NCBI GenBank assembly: GCA_946699065.1
Contig: CAMPDV010001290.1
Coordinates: 62,001-126,000, forward strand
DNA length: 64,000 nt
Direction of reading: 5' to 3'
Source of the DNA: Loxodes magnus
Lineage: Eukaryota; Ciliophora; Karyorelictea; Loxodida; Loxodidae
Positions 1-9,542 of the stretch are shown piece after piece. Positions within the stretch are counted from its first letter, which is position 1, and the number at the start of each line of letters is the position of its first letter. Under the pieces are notes generated by a model, which worked only from the letters and a program-made list of their open reading frames with translations, searched no databases and had not been told where the DNA came from. The translations under genes and the position numbers were made by a program.

Positions 1-596
1 CAGAAAGTTTGTTTCTTTAATAAACAAAAAAAATGTATAATTTCTTTTTAAATGAAAAAATACTTAAATGTTCAATTTTAAATTTCTTAAAAGATAAATG
101 TTATCATATTTTACAGTTCTAAGCATTTATTAAAATTAATATGATAAGCTTTTTATTATTAATATAATAATAATAAATCAAAATACTTTTATTTTTAAGA
201 TTTAAAACTAAAGAATTACAAAATCAACTTTTAATATTTTTCTTTACTTAAACTTAATTTAAATGTATTAAAAATTTCTAACAGAATAAGATAATAGTTA
301 GTATATCGTAATAATAAAACGCTAGTATTAAATTTTATATAATTAAGATTTCATTTCAAATAAACCTTAAAGTTACAAAATAAAAGATTTATGGTAGAAG
401 AATTTTATGTTTTATCTATATTTATGCATATCGTATCTGTTAAAAATGTTCTTCATTCTTAATTTTAAATTTTTCTTTTAAAGTTATATTATAATTAAAT
501 ACTAGTAATGCTTATTTTATTTCAGTCTAGTTTAGATTAATAATGTTTATAATAGTAAGATTTTAAACTTTTTTTAAACTTTTATATTTGTTAAAA

Positions 597-1523
597 ATGA
601 ATAAAGAAATGGATAAAAATTAGAAGCAGCAAAATATAGTTAAAATTCTTTTTCTCAGAAAATATCTCAGAGGAAACTTCTAGATCTCAGTTTATAGTTT
701 CAGAAAATTAGGATTAGGAAATATAAAGTATGAAATATGTCCAAATTTAGCTTATAATTTTATAAGAATTTATAAAACTTTTCATCATTCTTCTTGTATA
801 ATGTATGGATATGATATTTGCTAATAAAAAATACTTAAATCTGAAGTATAAATAAATGCTATTTAATCTAATTACTCAAGAGTACAGCAGATTTACGAGA
901 ACACTATTATTATTTCTGGAGGTAATTATTCAAAAAGACTGACTTTTATAAGTCCTCAAGAAATTAAAGAGAGTAGTTTGATATATAATAGAGCGATGCA
1001 TGGTGTAGCATTTAATAGAGATTTAATGTTCTTTCTTAGTGGATTTTATTCAAATTCTTGCGAAGTTTATAGTTAAAAGAAAAAATATAAAACCACTACA
1101 ATCTAAGATATAGTTCAATCACCTGGTAGTTTATATGGAATTGGAGCCAATATTAAGCTTCCCTATGTCTATGTATTTGGAGGATTTCTTTCAAACGGTA
1201 GTTATTTAGATAATATTAAAAGATATCATATAAAAAGCAATTAACGAGAAAATCTATATGAAATATTACCTCAAAGTTCAGCAACAATGACTTCAGATTT
1301 AAAAAGTAAAGACTCTATATTAATTTATAATAATTTAACTCAAAACTTAGAAACCTTAATTTTTTATACTTAAACTGAAAAATTCTATAATCATGGAAAT
1401 AATTTTGAAGAAAGCAACAGTTGTCTGATAGCAAATCCTATATACAACAGTAATTTCGTATATCAATTTAATCATTAAATTAAAATTAAATTAAAAATAA
1501 TATAGTTTGCTTAATAGCTTTGA
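597..1523 (+). CDS. Kelch-repeat protein, open in ciliate code, probably C-terminally truncated
   Basis: With TAA/TAG as Gln, a frame of 308 codons runs from ATG 597 to TGA 1521-1523 with no internal TGA. An in-frame ATG at 543 would add 18 codons, so the start is uncertain. Kelch-like blades are visible: a segment with ISGG near residue 110, a second with FFLSGFYSN, and the clearest, VYVFGGFLSNGSYLDNIKRY, at about residues 190-210. Kelch repeats form beta-propellers that bind partner proteins; the partner cannot be told. The frame ends inside a 63-bp insertion (1476-1538) that the array copies lack; there it would continue about 80 codons more. Array copies carry TGA where this one has CGA (about codon 217) and TTA (about codon 247), so this is the best preserved copy. 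Whether it is expressed is unknown. Confidence 0.6.
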
Positions 1524-1538
1524 AATCAATTTAATCAT
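1464..1538 (+). repeat. 63-bp insertion flanked by a 12-bp direct repeat
   Basis: The motif CAATTTAATCAT occurs at 1464-1475 and again at 1527-1538, 63 bp apart. The array units have it once with nothing between. The insert is a multiple of three, keeps the downstream frame, and brings in the TGA at 1521 that ends the kelch ORF. It may be a small duplication, a tiny insertion with target duplication, or ancestral sequence lost from the array by recombination between the 12-mers. Confidence 0.7.
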
Positions 1539-1999
1539 AGATGCGATCTTTTTACATATGAAATCAATAAAGGAATTTAGATTAAATATTCTTTATAATC
1601 AAACTTAGAAAAAGACTAAGATTTCACTTAAGACTTTAGTTTATATTAAATTAATTAATGTTTAAGCATTCAAATTTTTAATCATAGATTCAGAATAATT
1701 AAAAAGGCATAAAATATTGTTAACTTAAAAAAATCTTAAAGATATTAAATTAATTATATTCTTATTTAATCTTTTTAAATATTCATTAAATTTAATTTAC
1801 ATAGTTTCTGTTTAATTTATTAAACGAGAAAGTTTTATAAGGAAGTTACATTAAAATAATAAAGATAGATATTAAATTAAATCAAAATAAACATTTTTTA
1901 TTTATTTATTTATTAATTTTATCTTATAATTACTATTTATATTGATTTTTCTTAACTTTATAAATATGTCAAAAAAAGATAAATATTTTTTATTTTACC

Positions 2000-2660
2000 T
2001 TAATGAATCCTAATATGAAAGTTAAAGAGGGAATAACTAACAAATTTTAAAGAGTAATTTCTTTTTTTATTAGGATTTTCGTTGGAATGTAATAAATTGT
2101 TATTATTCCATTTTATTTAAGATTGATTCTATTTTTTCACTCTTTTTCTTGGCTTTGGCTTCCCTCTCTTGCTTCATAAAATCTTTTTCGCTTCGTTATT
2201 GCATTATTCATAGATCTCGATCTAGCGCTTCCATCTTAGCTTCGTACTACTCCTAGGAATTATTACAAGGATTATGCAAATTTAACTCCGTAGCGTGAAA
2301 GTCGATTTCATATTAGAGTTATTTCAACTCTTTTTCCAGTTCTATGACAGTTTTAATAAGTTTAAAAATTATTTTCGAAATTTGCTTCTAATTTATTCTC
2401 AGGACTTGTTCCTTGGTTAGACCACTCCAGTCATCATTTGTCGTTTTACACTAGTCCCTTATTCTGTTATTTTTTACTTTTATGGAGGTATTTCTGTTTA
2501 GGTAGTAAATAGAATTTAGGGCTTACAGCTTATCTTGAAGGAGTGGATGTAAGAAATAGATTGCTATTATCCTTTCTAGTTTTATTTTCCTCTTTTGATA
2601 GCATAAATTTTTGGCAAATTTTCTTTTATTTATTTTTTTGAATAATTATATTTATGTAAA
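2000..2660 (-). pseudogene. Coiled-coil protein remnant (B copy)
   Basis: On the minus strand one ciliate-code frame runs without indels from about 2650 to the B edge. It encodes a charged protein whose middle reads as a coiled coil, including IFKLIKTVIELEKELKQLQ, and its C-terminal part is rich in Lys/Glu/Gln. One TGA interrupts it (after a DRDL segment, near 2208). No in-frame ATG opens it, so the first exon may be missing or upstream, and the C-terminus runs toward the K junction with no clear stop. The LIKTV-x-x-L motif is shared with the 150-aa ORF at 6658-7110, suggesting related proteins. Against B', a TAG/CAG swap is silent in ciliate code, whereas B' has extra TGAs and a frameshift. 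No function is assigned. Confidence 0.5.
2006..2077. repeat. Inverted repeat at the K/B junction
   Basis: AATCCTAATA at 2006-2015 is the exact reverse complement of TATTAGGATT at 2068-2077, with a loop of about 50 bases, and AAAG/CTTT can extend the stem. It lies within 10 bp of the K/B breakpoint and is kept at 36194-36265 in B'. It may have served as a recombination site, or be an edge of an older element. Confidence 0.6.
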
Positions 2661-2921
2661 ATAAAAAAATTAAATAAAAGAAGCTAAATTTACCTTTTAA
2701 TAAATTATTTTAAACTTAAATATTTAAAATATTTTCTACATTTTATTTAAGTTTAAAAATAATAATCTCGTTTTATCAATTTTTTGTAAATTAGTGCAAT
2801 AAAAATAAAATTACCACTAAATAAAAGATATCTAATTATATCAATTTAGAAAGAGTAAATAGATTTCAAAAAATATCCATATTTAATTACTTAAATTTCA
2901 ATAAAAAGTAAAATTGTGATT

Positions 2922-5144
2922 TCATTCTTTATGTAATTCCTCCTTTTGCTCTACTTCAACATACTAGAGAATTTTTTTGTTTATCAAGTTAAATAATTTC
3001 AAATCAATTGGATCAACTATTTCATTATTAAGAACTTAGCTACAAAATTCTAATACCTTGTCCAACTCTTTATCTACTGGAATATTTTCTAACTAAGTAT
3101 CTTTTCTATATTTTAAAGAAGGAGCTAAAGCAAATTCTAAATTACTTTATGACTCTGATTCATTTTCTTTAATTTTAGGTTTAGAAATATAATTGAAAAC
3201 TGTTAATTAATCTTCACTAAAAATAATAGTTTTTAACTTTTCAAGTTCTATAATTTTTTTAATTAGAAAGTTAGCTTCTAAATAATCATGAACGGTTTCA
3301 TCAGCTTTTTCTAAAATTTAGAATTTCATGTAATTAATACTTTAGTTCTAAACTTATTTTTTCTACTTTTTAAATATCTTTAAAAATTTAAAGTAATAAT
3401 ACTTGAGAAAGCCAATCTTTAAATGATCTTCATTTTTTATTTTAGTATTCAAGTATTAACTTTTTTATTCTTTTGACATTCTTAGCATTATTTTACTTTT
3501 AGCTTTTTATTCAACTTAGATATTTTCATTATTTATTGATTCTTTTGGATTTCGTTTATTTTCTTAAATAATTTTATTTATTTTTTATTTCAAAATCCTT
3601 TAAATGTTATCTTATTTTCATAAAGAAAGTATCTTCGTTAATTGAAATTAAGTATTCTGACTCTTTCCTTTTTCTTAGGAACTTTTAGAAAATTCTTATT
3701 TTATTTAAGAACTTTCTTAATCATTTTCTTAAATACAAACTGGAGATTTCATAGTTAGATTTTTTAAAGATTCCATTTATATAATTTTATTCTCAATTAT
3801 TTTTTGCTATTATTTTTTTATCTAATCACAAATATCAATTTCTTAGTTTTACTTTATATTTTCATCTTCTTATAGGATATTATTTACGTGTTGCTAATTT
3901 AGTGGAATTATAGAAGATTTTTTATTTTTTTTAGTTTTATTTCCTTTATTTTATTCTTTTAAATTTTCTTAAAACGAATTTTCTAATTACGTTATATTAA
4001 ATTTAAGCTCCTTTTCGTTAGTAGTATTCAAATATTTCTGCTTTTTAATATTTGCTTTTTCTCAAAGAAATTAGATTATTTATTTAAGATTTTTTTTTAA
4101 ATCTTCAACATCAAAAATATCATTTACTAATTTATATGCCAGAGAATATTTAGAGTATATTTATACTAGAATTCAGCATACTATTATTATAATATTCAAT
4201 ACTCCACCTATTTGAGATATCACATCTTATATTTTTTTGTACTTTCTTTTGTACTGAAGAGTATTATCAGATGAATAAATGTTGAGCATAAATATATAAG
4301 GATTTTACAAATTTTGGTTGGAAATAGATTCTATCTAATCTTTATCGATTATAACATCTTTTATTGTATTTATATTCTCCATCAAAAATCCGTTATCAGT
4401 TTCTATCTCAATAGGTTTGAAAATAATATTGGTATATTTGTATGAATATAAATCAAGTGTCCAATAATAAGTATTCAATATGCTTACAACTGGATTTTCG
4501 AAATTTTAGATATCAATTGCTTTGTCAGAAAAGTAAATACTTAAGTATAACTAATTAGAAAATAGCTTCTCTATTTCAGCTAAAGAAGCACATTGTATTT
4601 CTGAATCTGATGAATTTTAGCATATTTTAACTTTTATGTATATGTTTTTCATTTATGCTTCAGTTCAAAAACCTCCTAAGCCAAAAGCTTTAAGATCAAA
4701 ACACGTTGCAAGATAAAATTATTGAAGGGGATCATAAAATTTATCTTCAAAACCTTTGAAATAACTTTCATTACAATTTTTTGTTGGAATTGGCTGATAT
4801 ATGGTAGTTTGCGATTCTATTTATGTATATCCTACTTCAAACGTGAAATAAGAAGAAGGAACATGAATATTATGAGTATCATTTGAAAATACGAAAGAAA
4901 AGGTATAATTATTTATACCAATATATTGTCAAGGTCGATACTTGTATTTAATAGTTTAAGTTAAAGTATTTGGATTAGTTTTTCACATCATATCTTGTCC
5001 CATATTTATAAAAGCAAGAAGAAAAATTATATATGTGCACATTGATAAGAGGAATCCCAATTATGTGTGGAATCCCTTTGATCCCTTATAAGTTAAGTTT
5101 ATTAAAGTCGGATAAATATCGAAATATTTAATGCATGCTTGCAT
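2922..5144 (-). CDS. Ciliate membrane-protein family, 740 codons with six in-frame TGAs (B copy)
   Basis: The frame runs from ATG 5144 to TGA 2924-2922, 741 codons including the stop, with TAA/TAG as Gln. The N-terminus (MQACIKYFDIYPTLINLTYKG) is followed by a hydrophobic stretch (about residues 30-50, LGFLLSMCTYIIFLLAF) and then an extracellular-like domain rich in Thr/Asn/Tyr. A second hydrophobic segment lies near residue 350 (GGVLNIIIIV). The rest is a long hydrophilic, Gln/Lys-rich tail ending in QKEELHKE. The two-membrane-segment layout resembles the many 'putative transmembrane protein' genes I recall from Tetrahymena; the molecular role is unknown. Six internal TGAs occur, following DMM, YRP, GGF, IVC, QFL and LSL, while only one TGG is present. 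The B' copy has the same length and the same TGAs. It is either a pseudogene or a gene in which UGA is read through. Confidence 0.7.
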
Positions 5145-5956
5145 TTTAAAATTATTTTATTATTTTTTTTAGTTATTTTAATTTTAAAGCCTTACTCTAT
5201 TATTTTCTGGTATATTTTGACTACTTTATATTTTTATAAACTGTAAAAAACTAATAAAGTAACGATTAAATAAAAATAGCTAAATGTACAAGTTTATTTA
5301 ATTTATAAAGTTAAAATATATTAATTTTTATTTTTTATTTCTCACTTTCTATATATTTTTATTTAAGCACATCCTTAATTTTCATTATAAAAAGAAAAAA
5401 TTAAAATTAATTATTTTGTAAAAAATAATTTAACTAGAAAACCTTTTTTCTAGCAATTTTTTAACTTTTTTTAAAATATAAATAATTACTAAATCTATAT
5501 GAGTAAAATATAATTAAAAAAGATAATTTTAACATAATATCTTAATTTTATTTAATTTATCTTCTATTTAATTTTTTTAGATTAAACTTTTCTTATAAAA
5601 TAAGTGAGTTTTAAAAAAATAATTTTTTTCTTTTTTTGAGTAAAAATAAATAATTATTTATTTATTTAAATCCTATAACTAATTCAATCTATAGCATCTT
5701 TTATGTGTCTTATAACCATTAATTATAAATAAATTTCTTTATATGTCTGAAATTATTTTTTCATTAAAATTTAAAATATTGAAAGGAAAAATTGACTTTA
5801 TAATTATCTCAATTTTAAATATGAACAAAAAATATTTATTTTTATTTTATTTCATGTGGTTCTATTTCTCTTTTAATTTGTCTCTTTCTTAGTTTTTTTA
5901 TTATTATTATTGATAAGCAATTTTGTCCTTTACAGAGATTTTCACCCCTTTCCGAA
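5145..5956. other. AT-rich spacer in B, no gene seen
   Basis: About 0.8 kb of nearly pure A/T, probably holding the upstream region of the 740-codon minus-strand gene. Homopolymer runs differ in length from the B' copy, unlike the indel-free coding frame beside it. No motif, RNA or ORF is supported. Confidence 0.6.
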
Positions 5957-6295
5957 TCAACAGAGAACATTTTAATGAATTAATATTAAGTTCAGGGCAC
6001 TAATTTTTAACTGCGGAATCTCTAAAAACGATTCCTTGAAATTCTTGATGCTCTCTTCTGTACGTTCTCCTAGATTATTTTATATTTCATTTTTCTTTTC
6101 ATATGATAAGTTTTCTTTCTCTTAATGTTTGAATTTAATACAAATTCTAACTAGATTTTGGAAAATTGGCCGTAATAGCCTGTTTTCTATAAGGCCCTAT
6201 TGAAATTATAATTACCTATGCTTCTTCCTTCTTTACCTCTTCATTTCCATTTTAATCACTTCAATTTTCTTATATGCTTAATTACCCTCGTTCAT
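5957..6295 (-). CDS. Hypothetical 112-aa charged protein (B copy)
   Basis: In ciliate code this is an uninterrupted minus-strand ORF from ATG 6295 to TGA 5959-5957. It starts MNEGNQAYKKIEVIK, has a strongly basic segment around residues 20-30 (MKRQRRKKHRQLQF), a Glu/Lys-rich helical-looking middle, and a hydrophobic C-terminus ending in LILIHQNVLC. I recognise no domain. In B' a one-base length change near the 3' end shifts the frame, so the two copies would have different C-termini and it is not clear which is ancestral. It lies between the membrane-protein gene and the inverted-repeat element, on the same strand as both neighbouring ORFs. Confidence 0.4.
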
Positions 6296-6476
6296 TTTCT
6301 GGTTTATTTTTTAAGAATATTTTGCAGATTTAGAAAACTATAAATAATTAATAAATAAATAAAAATGATTATAGAGCGCGTAGCACCTCATTGGCGCGCA
6401 GCTCTTTCAATATTAAATATTTAATATTAAGAAATGTTCTCATGTTTCTTGTTAAAATTCTAGAGGACCGATGAAT

Positions 6477-6775
6477 CATGTCAGTTTCTCCAAATGGGGA
6501 ATCTTCTTATTAAAAATTATTCTAAAATCTTGAGTCAAATGTTTCAGTCTTCTTGAATAAAATCCAAATAAGAATTAGTTATTAAGTCATTAATTAGAAG
6601 GCCCGTCAGTCAAACTTTCATACTGCTAGAGAGCCTTCGGGGTAAGTTAGACATGTCTCAACTGAGCTTATCCACCCTTCCACATGGTGGCATCTAGTGT
6701 GATTACTCGCAATGCAGTATAAACTGCACCAGATTGCCTACTAGTTTGGCTGACGCGGCTGACATCCATTTTATA
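6477..6775 (+). repeat. Left terminal inverted repeat of the 2.1-kb element (B)
   Basis: This is much less AT-rich than its surroundings. It contains its own long-range inverted pairing: GTCAGTCAAACT near 6605 against AGTTTGGCTGAC near 6747, so it could fold into a stem enclosing about 130 nt. The right repeat is at 8260-8560 in opposite orientation. Confidence 0.6.
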
Positions 6776-7110
6776 TAATATAATAATTGTTGCTTTGTAT
6801 TTGTAATCATAGCTATAACAGTCAATTTAGATACTAAAGAAAACTTCCATTTACTTTTCTTGACTCCATAATCTGTCTTACCTATTTAAACTGTCTTCCA
6901 AAGCTATTCGTTCTACTGATTTAAATATTTATTCTCTTCCTTTAAGTTATGCACAGTTTTAATAAGTTTCTCTATAAGTGTAATTTATTCAATTTCCACA
7001 TTGGCAAATTTTCCCCGCTTTTCATAAAATTGCTTTAGAAAATTTAGGAAGTTAGAAATAATTATCTTATTTTTATTTTTAGATTCCAAAGATAAAAGTT
7101 TTTGCTCCAT
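6658..7110 (-). CDS. Hypothetical 150-aa coiled-coil ORF running into the inverted repeat
   Basis: The frame is open in ciliate code from ATG 7110 to TGA 6660-6658. The N-terminal ~90 residues look like a genuine protein: MEQKLLSLESKNKNKIIIS, then a helical stretch with LIEKLIKTVHNLKEENKYL and NEQLWKTVQIG, consistent with a coiled coil or leucine zipper. The last ~40 codons lie inside the GC-richer left inverted repeat and may be a chance extension. The LIKTV motif recurs in the coiled-coil remnant at 2000-2660. In B' the start codon is removed by a deletion of about 20 bp, and the TGG at NEQLW is TGA there. It may be a gene of the inverted-repeat element; function unknown. Confidence 0.45.
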
Positions 7111-8259
7111 TTTATATTAATTAATAACCTGTTACTCAATTACTTAGCTAGTTGAATTACAGGCTATTAGCCATTAAGTTTAATTTAGACTGAGTTCGAT
7201 TCCCCACTTGAGAAAAATTACAACTTGTATACCAGTTCTTAAGAATATAATGGTCAATAATATCTCTATATCTATCTAGTTAATTTATGCAAAGAAAATT
7301 AATTTTTTTCTATAAAGTTAATCTTCTTTTATTAAGTTATTTAAAAATAATATACTATAACTAAAACTCTCATTCTTATATTTAAATAAAATACTTGTAT
7401 AAAATATTTAAATTATAAAGAAAAGCAGAATTTACTAGATTTAAGATGAAAAAAATAAAACTATATGCTAAGCTTTTACTATAATTGCAAGAAAATTAAT
7501 CATATATTAATAGTTTTAAATAAAAATAGAAATTTAAAATTAAATTTTTAGTCTTAAAATATCCTTTTTCGCTTAAGGAAAAATTAATATTTTAATCACT
7601 GTGGTTAGTTAAAATAATCGTTAGTTTAACTTAAAGAATATATATCGGATATTAAATTGAAAAACTAGATTAAATTTTTTATTTATATCAATTAAAAAAA
7701 ATTAAAGTTCTAATATATTTTAATAGCTAATTTCTTTTTTATATTATATAACTTCTTAATGAGTAAAATAATTTAACATTTTATTTATAAAAAATAATAA
7801 AAATGATTTATTTATAAGAGTAGCTTTAATTATATTTTTTATTCTAATATAAATTAAAATATTAAATTATAGTGATTTATTTAATAATATCAAATGAAAA
7901 TCTTGTACTAACTTAAATAAAAAATCTTAAGAGAGGAGAGTGTTATAAATAAAAATATATTTCAATAAAATCTATTTTTATGTAATTTTTATTCATTTAT
8001 AAATAATTAAAATTTATTTTATAGAGAGAAATAAATAAAATTTTCCTTTTATTATAAATTAAAAAATTTATTTATATTTTAAAATAAATAAATACTATAT
8101 TAAAAACCAGTTAAACAAATAAAATTTTAGATTTTTAGACAATATTTATTTCTTTTAAAGTTAATGTAAAAAATAGAATATCATTTTAGTTGATCAATTT
8201 TTAGATCTGTATAATTTAATTGATAAAGATTTTTTTAAAATAATTTATTATATAAATAA
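7111..8259. other. AT-rich interior of the inverted-repeat element, no gene seen
   Basis: About 1.1 kb of A/T-dominated DNA between the start of the 150-aa ORF and the right inverted repeat. No open frame with convincing composition was found. In B' one spot holds an expanded 11-bp microsatellite. Confidence 0.5.
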
Positions 8260-8560
8260 AAAATGAAAGTCGGTTACAGTTGGGACAAATTTTAGATACT
8301 ACTGTAGTGATAATGCATTAGAAGTAATTTCACACTGGGTTCCAACAGGATAAGGATAAGTAAGCTCGGAAGAGATATGCCTAACTTATCTGTGGTTCTA
8401 GATAGCGGTAAGAAGGCTTAGATGATGGACCACTTAATTTATTCAAATTTTATCTATTTCTTAGAATTTATTTTAGAAGACTGTTTATATTAAAAAAAAA
8501 TTCGAAAATAAATTAGAATAAGAAGATTCCCCATTTTGAGATGCTTATGAAACTCACTTG
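8260..8560 (-). repeat. Right terminal inverted repeat of the 2.1-kb element (B)
   Basis: GC-richer island of about 170 bp (8270-8440) plus the outer block around 8519-8540 that matches the left end in reverse. It contains a stem GATAAGT...ACTTATC with a small internal CTC-GGAA-GAG hairpin. Four single-base differences from B' inside the island keep overall length, so it is well conserved compared with the flanking A/T DNA. Confidence 0.6.
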
Positions 8561-9197
8561 TTGGTTATATTATGACAATATAGAAAATAAGAACACTAAA
8601 ATTAGCATTAATAATAAATTAGTAACATTTTATCTAAAGGTGTCATCACATTAATTAATTGATAAATGTATGTTATTTTTTATTTTTTATTTCTATAATA
8701 AATATCTGTAAAAACCGAGTTTACAGTTTAAAAACTATTTAAGTATTTAAATTTCGAAAGTTTTAATAAAAATATATATATGGAATAGATTAAAAATATA
8801 TATTATTCATTTCAAAATTAAATAATCTATTTACTATGACCAATTTATTTTAATTTTAGTAATTAAGCTTTTATATAATGCTCTCAATAAATTAAATATT
8901 TATATTTATTGTTTAATTAAAAAATGTGAAGATATGCCATTTTATGAAAATTTTCAGATAAGATATATAATTATTTTAGAAGGGATAAAAAATCATTCAG
9001 AATTAAATAAGTTTTGTTTTTTGATAATGTAGTGAAATTTATTGTAATCGTTATCTAATGAATTTATATTATTATAGTTTTTAAAAATATGCTACATAAA
9101 ATTGCATAATCTATTATTGAGGTTGACACCTTTATTTGTTTAGCACATAACAGTTTATTTTTAAAAATAGTAGTAACTTCAAAATTGCTTGGATCTT
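8561..9197. other. AT-rich spacer in B, no gene seen
   Basis: A/T-rich sequence shared with B' between the inverted-repeat element and the satellite remnant. No supported feature. Confidence 0.5.
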
Positions 9198-9286
9198 AAT
9201 ACCTTAATAAAATACATTTCTTTTACTTTAAATTACTTTCCGACTTTAATATACATTACTCTCCAACGGTGTCCCTTTCCTAGTCT
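9198..9286 (-). repeat. Truncated 174-bp satellite unit joined to a K unit
   Basis: The first ~89 bp of a satellite unit, in the same orientation as the units at 43434-43812, end at TAGTCTAA and are followed at once by K-unit sequence (TTAAGATTTCATTTC). In B' the same point continues into two full satellite units. This is therefore a recombination breakpoint between satellite and K array. Confidence 0.85.
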
Positions 9287-9542
9287 AATTAAGATTTCAT
9301 TTCAAATAAACCTTAAAGTTACAAAATAAAAAATTTATGGTAGAAGAATTTTATGTTTTATCTATATTTATGCATATCGTATCTGTTAAAAATGTTCTTC
9401 ATTCTTAATTTTAAATTTTTCTTTTATAGTTATATTATAATTAAATACTAGTGATGTTTATTTTATTTCAGTCTAGTTTAGATTAATAATGTTTATAATA
9501 GTAAGATTTTAAACTTTTTTTAAACTTTTATATTTGTTAAAA

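Larger units (their letters stand above)
1..1997 (+). repeat. Diverged copy of the 2.1-kb K unit (unit 0)
   Basis: This stretch matches the 2109-bp unit repeated from 9287 onward but has scattered substitutions, small indels and one 63-bp insertion, so it is older than the homogeneous array. It is cut at about 1997, where segment B begins. The last array unit (34257-36187) is cut at the same place before B', so this copy is probably the right-hand end of another K array lying left of the window. It carries the least damaged kelch frame. Confidence 0.9.
6477..8560. mobile_element. Element with ~300-bp terminal inverted repeats (B copy)
   Basis: The two ends are diverged inverted copies of each other. 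AATGGGGAATCTTCTTA near 6495 is the exact reverse complement of TAAGAAGATTCCCCATT near 8520. Further inward, the minus strand around 6640-6675 (AAGCTCAGTTGAGACATG, then CTAACTTA) matches the plus strand around 8363-8395 (AAGCTCGGAAGAGATATG, then CTAACTTA). The GC-richer blocks GCATT-AGTAAT-CAC are also shared. The inverted repeats span roughly 6477-6775 and 8260-8560 around 1.5 kb of AT-rich DNA with a 150-aa minus-strand ORF at one side. No transposase was recognised and no clear target-site duplication was seen, so it may be a foldback or MITE-like non-autonomous element. Confidence 0.65.
1998..9286. repeat. Segmental duplication B, copy 1 (7.3 kb)
   Basis: This segment recurs in the same orientation at 36188-43433, mostly identical with scattered substitutions and short indels. 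It begins just outside an inverted repeat at 2006-2077 and ends inside a 174-bp satellite unit, which is cut at about 9286 and joined directly to a K unit. Its recognisable genes all lie on the minus strand. With the K array it forms a higher-order K-B-K-B' repeat with an offset of 34.19 kb. Confidence 0.95.

Noticed and set aside
1464..1510. Short GT-AG intron in unit 0 (GTATATC...ATAG)
   Set aside because: GT and AG pairs are everywhere in this A/T sequence, the array copies without the insert also show GT...AG, and the direct repeats explain the insert better.
2602..2604. ATG at 2604 (minus) as the start of the coiled-coil gene
   Set aside because: That frame (MLSKEENK...) meets a double TGA after about 55 codons, while the neighbouring frame runs continuously from upstream into the coiled coil; the ATG is out of frame with it.
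6465..6500. Hammerhead-like core (CCGATGAG near the left arm)
   Set aside because: The required GAAA and cleavage-site triplet in the right order were not found on either strand.
8270..8440. Signal recognition particle RNA, because of a GGAA-capped hairpin
   Set aside because: The conserved helix 8 sequence around the tetraloop and the expected Alu-domain motifs are absent, and the island is homologous to the inverted arm at 6590-6775, which explains it as part of an element.
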